Both the position numbers and the translations under genes were made by a program. From SAR202 cluster bacterium Io17-Chloro-G6 (GTDB lineage Bacteria > Chloroflexota > Dehalococcoidia > UBA3495), in the NCBI GenBank assembly GCA_002816585.1, contig MUCT01000016.1:1-16876 (forward strand): 16,876 nt of DNA, given 5' to 3'. The notes beneath the pieces were generated by a model. That model was not told the origin of the DNA. It did no database searches and saw only the letters and a list, made by a program, of their open reading frames with translations. Position 1 is the first letter of the stretch. Every line of letters begins with the position of its first letter. Positions 16,292 to 16,876 of the stretch are shown here, piece after piece.

Positions 16292-16753
16292 ATGCCGGCA
16301 GAAATTGGCGATGTAGCCCCCGATTTTAAGCTTCCTTCCCCCGATGGAGACGTTTCCCTCAGCGATTACAAGGGCAACAAGGTAGTCGTTCTTTCGTTCC
16401 ACGTATTCGACTTCACATCTGGTTGAACGACGCAAGCAACCTCGTTCCGCCAAGACTACAAGCGGTTCGAGGATAACAATGCCCAGGTTCTGGGCATCAG
16501 TTGCGACACAGTTCCTGCCCACCGCGCATGGACCACGGCGTTGGGCGGATTGCCCTACCCCGAATTGTCCGACTTTCACCCAAGAGGTGACACCACCAAA
16601 GCGTACGGGCTGTGGAACGAGGAGCGCGGCGCCAGCAACCGGGCCGTGATCATCATCGACAAAGACGGTGTGGTCCGCTTCCGGGAGACCTATCAGCCGG
16701 GTATTCTACCCGACCCGAACGCCATCTTTGAAGCGGTGCAAGGGCTGAACTAG
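16292..16753 (+). CDS. Selenocysteine-containing peroxiredoxin (in-frame TGA at the peroxidatic position)
   Basis: Reading through one TGA (16424-16426) gives 153 residues, a normal AhpC/TSA or BCP-type peroxiredoxin length. Residues 1-44 are a typical start (IGDVAPDFKLPSPDG, then LSDYKG, then VVVLSFHVFDFTSG). Codon 45 is TGA, in T42-S-G-U45, the place of the peroxidatic cysteine in T-x-x-C. After it come TTQATSFRQDYKRF, VLGISCDTVPAHRAW, the conserved Arg117 in SNRAVIIIDKDGVVRF, and a normal C-terminus ending in TAG. The only cysteine is Cys71, a possible resolving residue. Val38 replaces the usual proline of PxxxTxxC. AAGG (16281-16284) precedes the ATG. It should reduce hydrogen or organic peroxides in the cytoplasm. 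A nonsense mutation is the alternative, but it would have to hit exactly this codon. Confidence 0.85.
16440..16472 (+). promoter_or_regulatory. Candidate bacterial SECIS stem-loop
   Basis: CCTCG (16440-16444) pairs with CGAGG (16468-16472) and CCGC (16447-16450) with GCGG (16462-16465), separated by a TT/TT internal loop and capped by an 11-nt loop. The apical loop begins 24 nt after the TGA, within the spacing usual for bacterial SECIS elements inside the reading frame. A G is at loop position 4, not 1 or 2 as the common model prefers. Confidence 0.55.
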
Positions 16754-16876
16754 CAGGGTAACCACCGGGTCTTGTGGAACAACATGAGTCATCCCGGAGT
16801 TTGGTAAAAAGCTAAAACTCGTATAAAAATAGCTTGCAAGAAAAGACCCCTTCAGGTGAATTGGTTGTATCAAGCA

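Noticed and set aside
16175..16426. Separate 83-residue ORF upstream of the TGA, and a separate 70-residue ORF at 16541-16753
   Set aside because: They are the two halves of one peroxiredoxin in the same frame. The true start is ATG 16292, and the second fragment only begins where a late GTG/ATG-type codon allows a call.
16424..16426. TGA read as an ordinary amino acid through a changed genetic code
   Set aside because: ilvB and the LLM oxidoreductase end with TGA at sensible positions, ilvB with an in-frame TAG right behind it.
16801..16835. TTGGTA and TATAAA promoter-like pair inside an AAGCTA/TAGCTT inverted repeat at the right edge
   Set aside because: Spacing is only 15 bases and no gene start is visible before the window ends, so it is too weak to list.

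Overview
The window looks like a stretch of a free-living bacterial chromosome, moderately GC-rich, with bacterial Shine-Dalgarno sites and TAG, TAA and TGA stops. A leucine-type T-box leader, a leucine/isoleucine/valine cluster in the order ilvB-ilvN-ilvC-leuA, an LLM-class flavin oxidoreductase, a YtcJ-like amidohydrolase and a VOC protein together suggest Chloroflexota (Dehalococcoidia/SAR202-like). This is an inference from gene content and overall protein character; no marker gene was compared.

Layout. 1-1880 (minus): the start of an NTF2/SnoaL-like reading frame that meets a TAG after 22 codons, a YbhN/UPF0104 flippase-like membrane protein, and a HAD phosphatase 3 bp upstream of it. 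1881-2132: a divergent regulatory region with a near-consensus promoter and two inverted repeats. 2133-4342 (plus): VOC protein, terminator, amidohydrolase. 4343-4551: a convergent gap with a 26-bp palindrome, a dispersed repeat and a minus-strand terminator. 4552-7225 (minus): metG and a long-chain polyprenyl diphosphate synthase, one base apart. 7377-8261 (minus): a cytosolic trypsin-like protease. 8373-14038 (plus): the branched-chain amino acid operon, with promoter, leucine-specifier T-box and terminator/antiterminator, then ilvB, ilvN, a double-hairpin repeat, ilvC, a 50-codon ORF containing a very strong hairpin, leuA and a terminator. 14154-15113 (plus): LLM-class oxidoreductase. 15124-16134 (minus): metallo-beta-lactamase nuclease-like protein. 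16292-16753 (plus): a peroxiredoxin interrupted by one in-frame TGA.

The most notable object is that last gene. The TGA lies exactly at the peroxidatic cysteine codon (residue 45, in T-x-x-U), the frame stays open and peroxiredoxin-like on both sides for 153 residues, and a stable stem-loop begins 13 nt after the TGA. This fits a selenocysteine peroxiredoxin. TGA acts as a normal stop for ilvB and the LLM gene, so a general code change is not the explanation.

How the genes fit together: the T-box should let the ilv-leu genes be read only when uncharged leucyl-tRNA accumulates. IlvBN makes acetohydroxyacids, IlvC reduces and isomerises them, and LeuA commits 2-ketoisovalerate to leucine. ilvD, leuB and leuCD are not in the window. 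The other genes are housekeeping (metG, prenyl synthase) or single enzymes of uncertain substrate. I saw no tRNA, rRNA, CRISPR array, transposase or phage gene.
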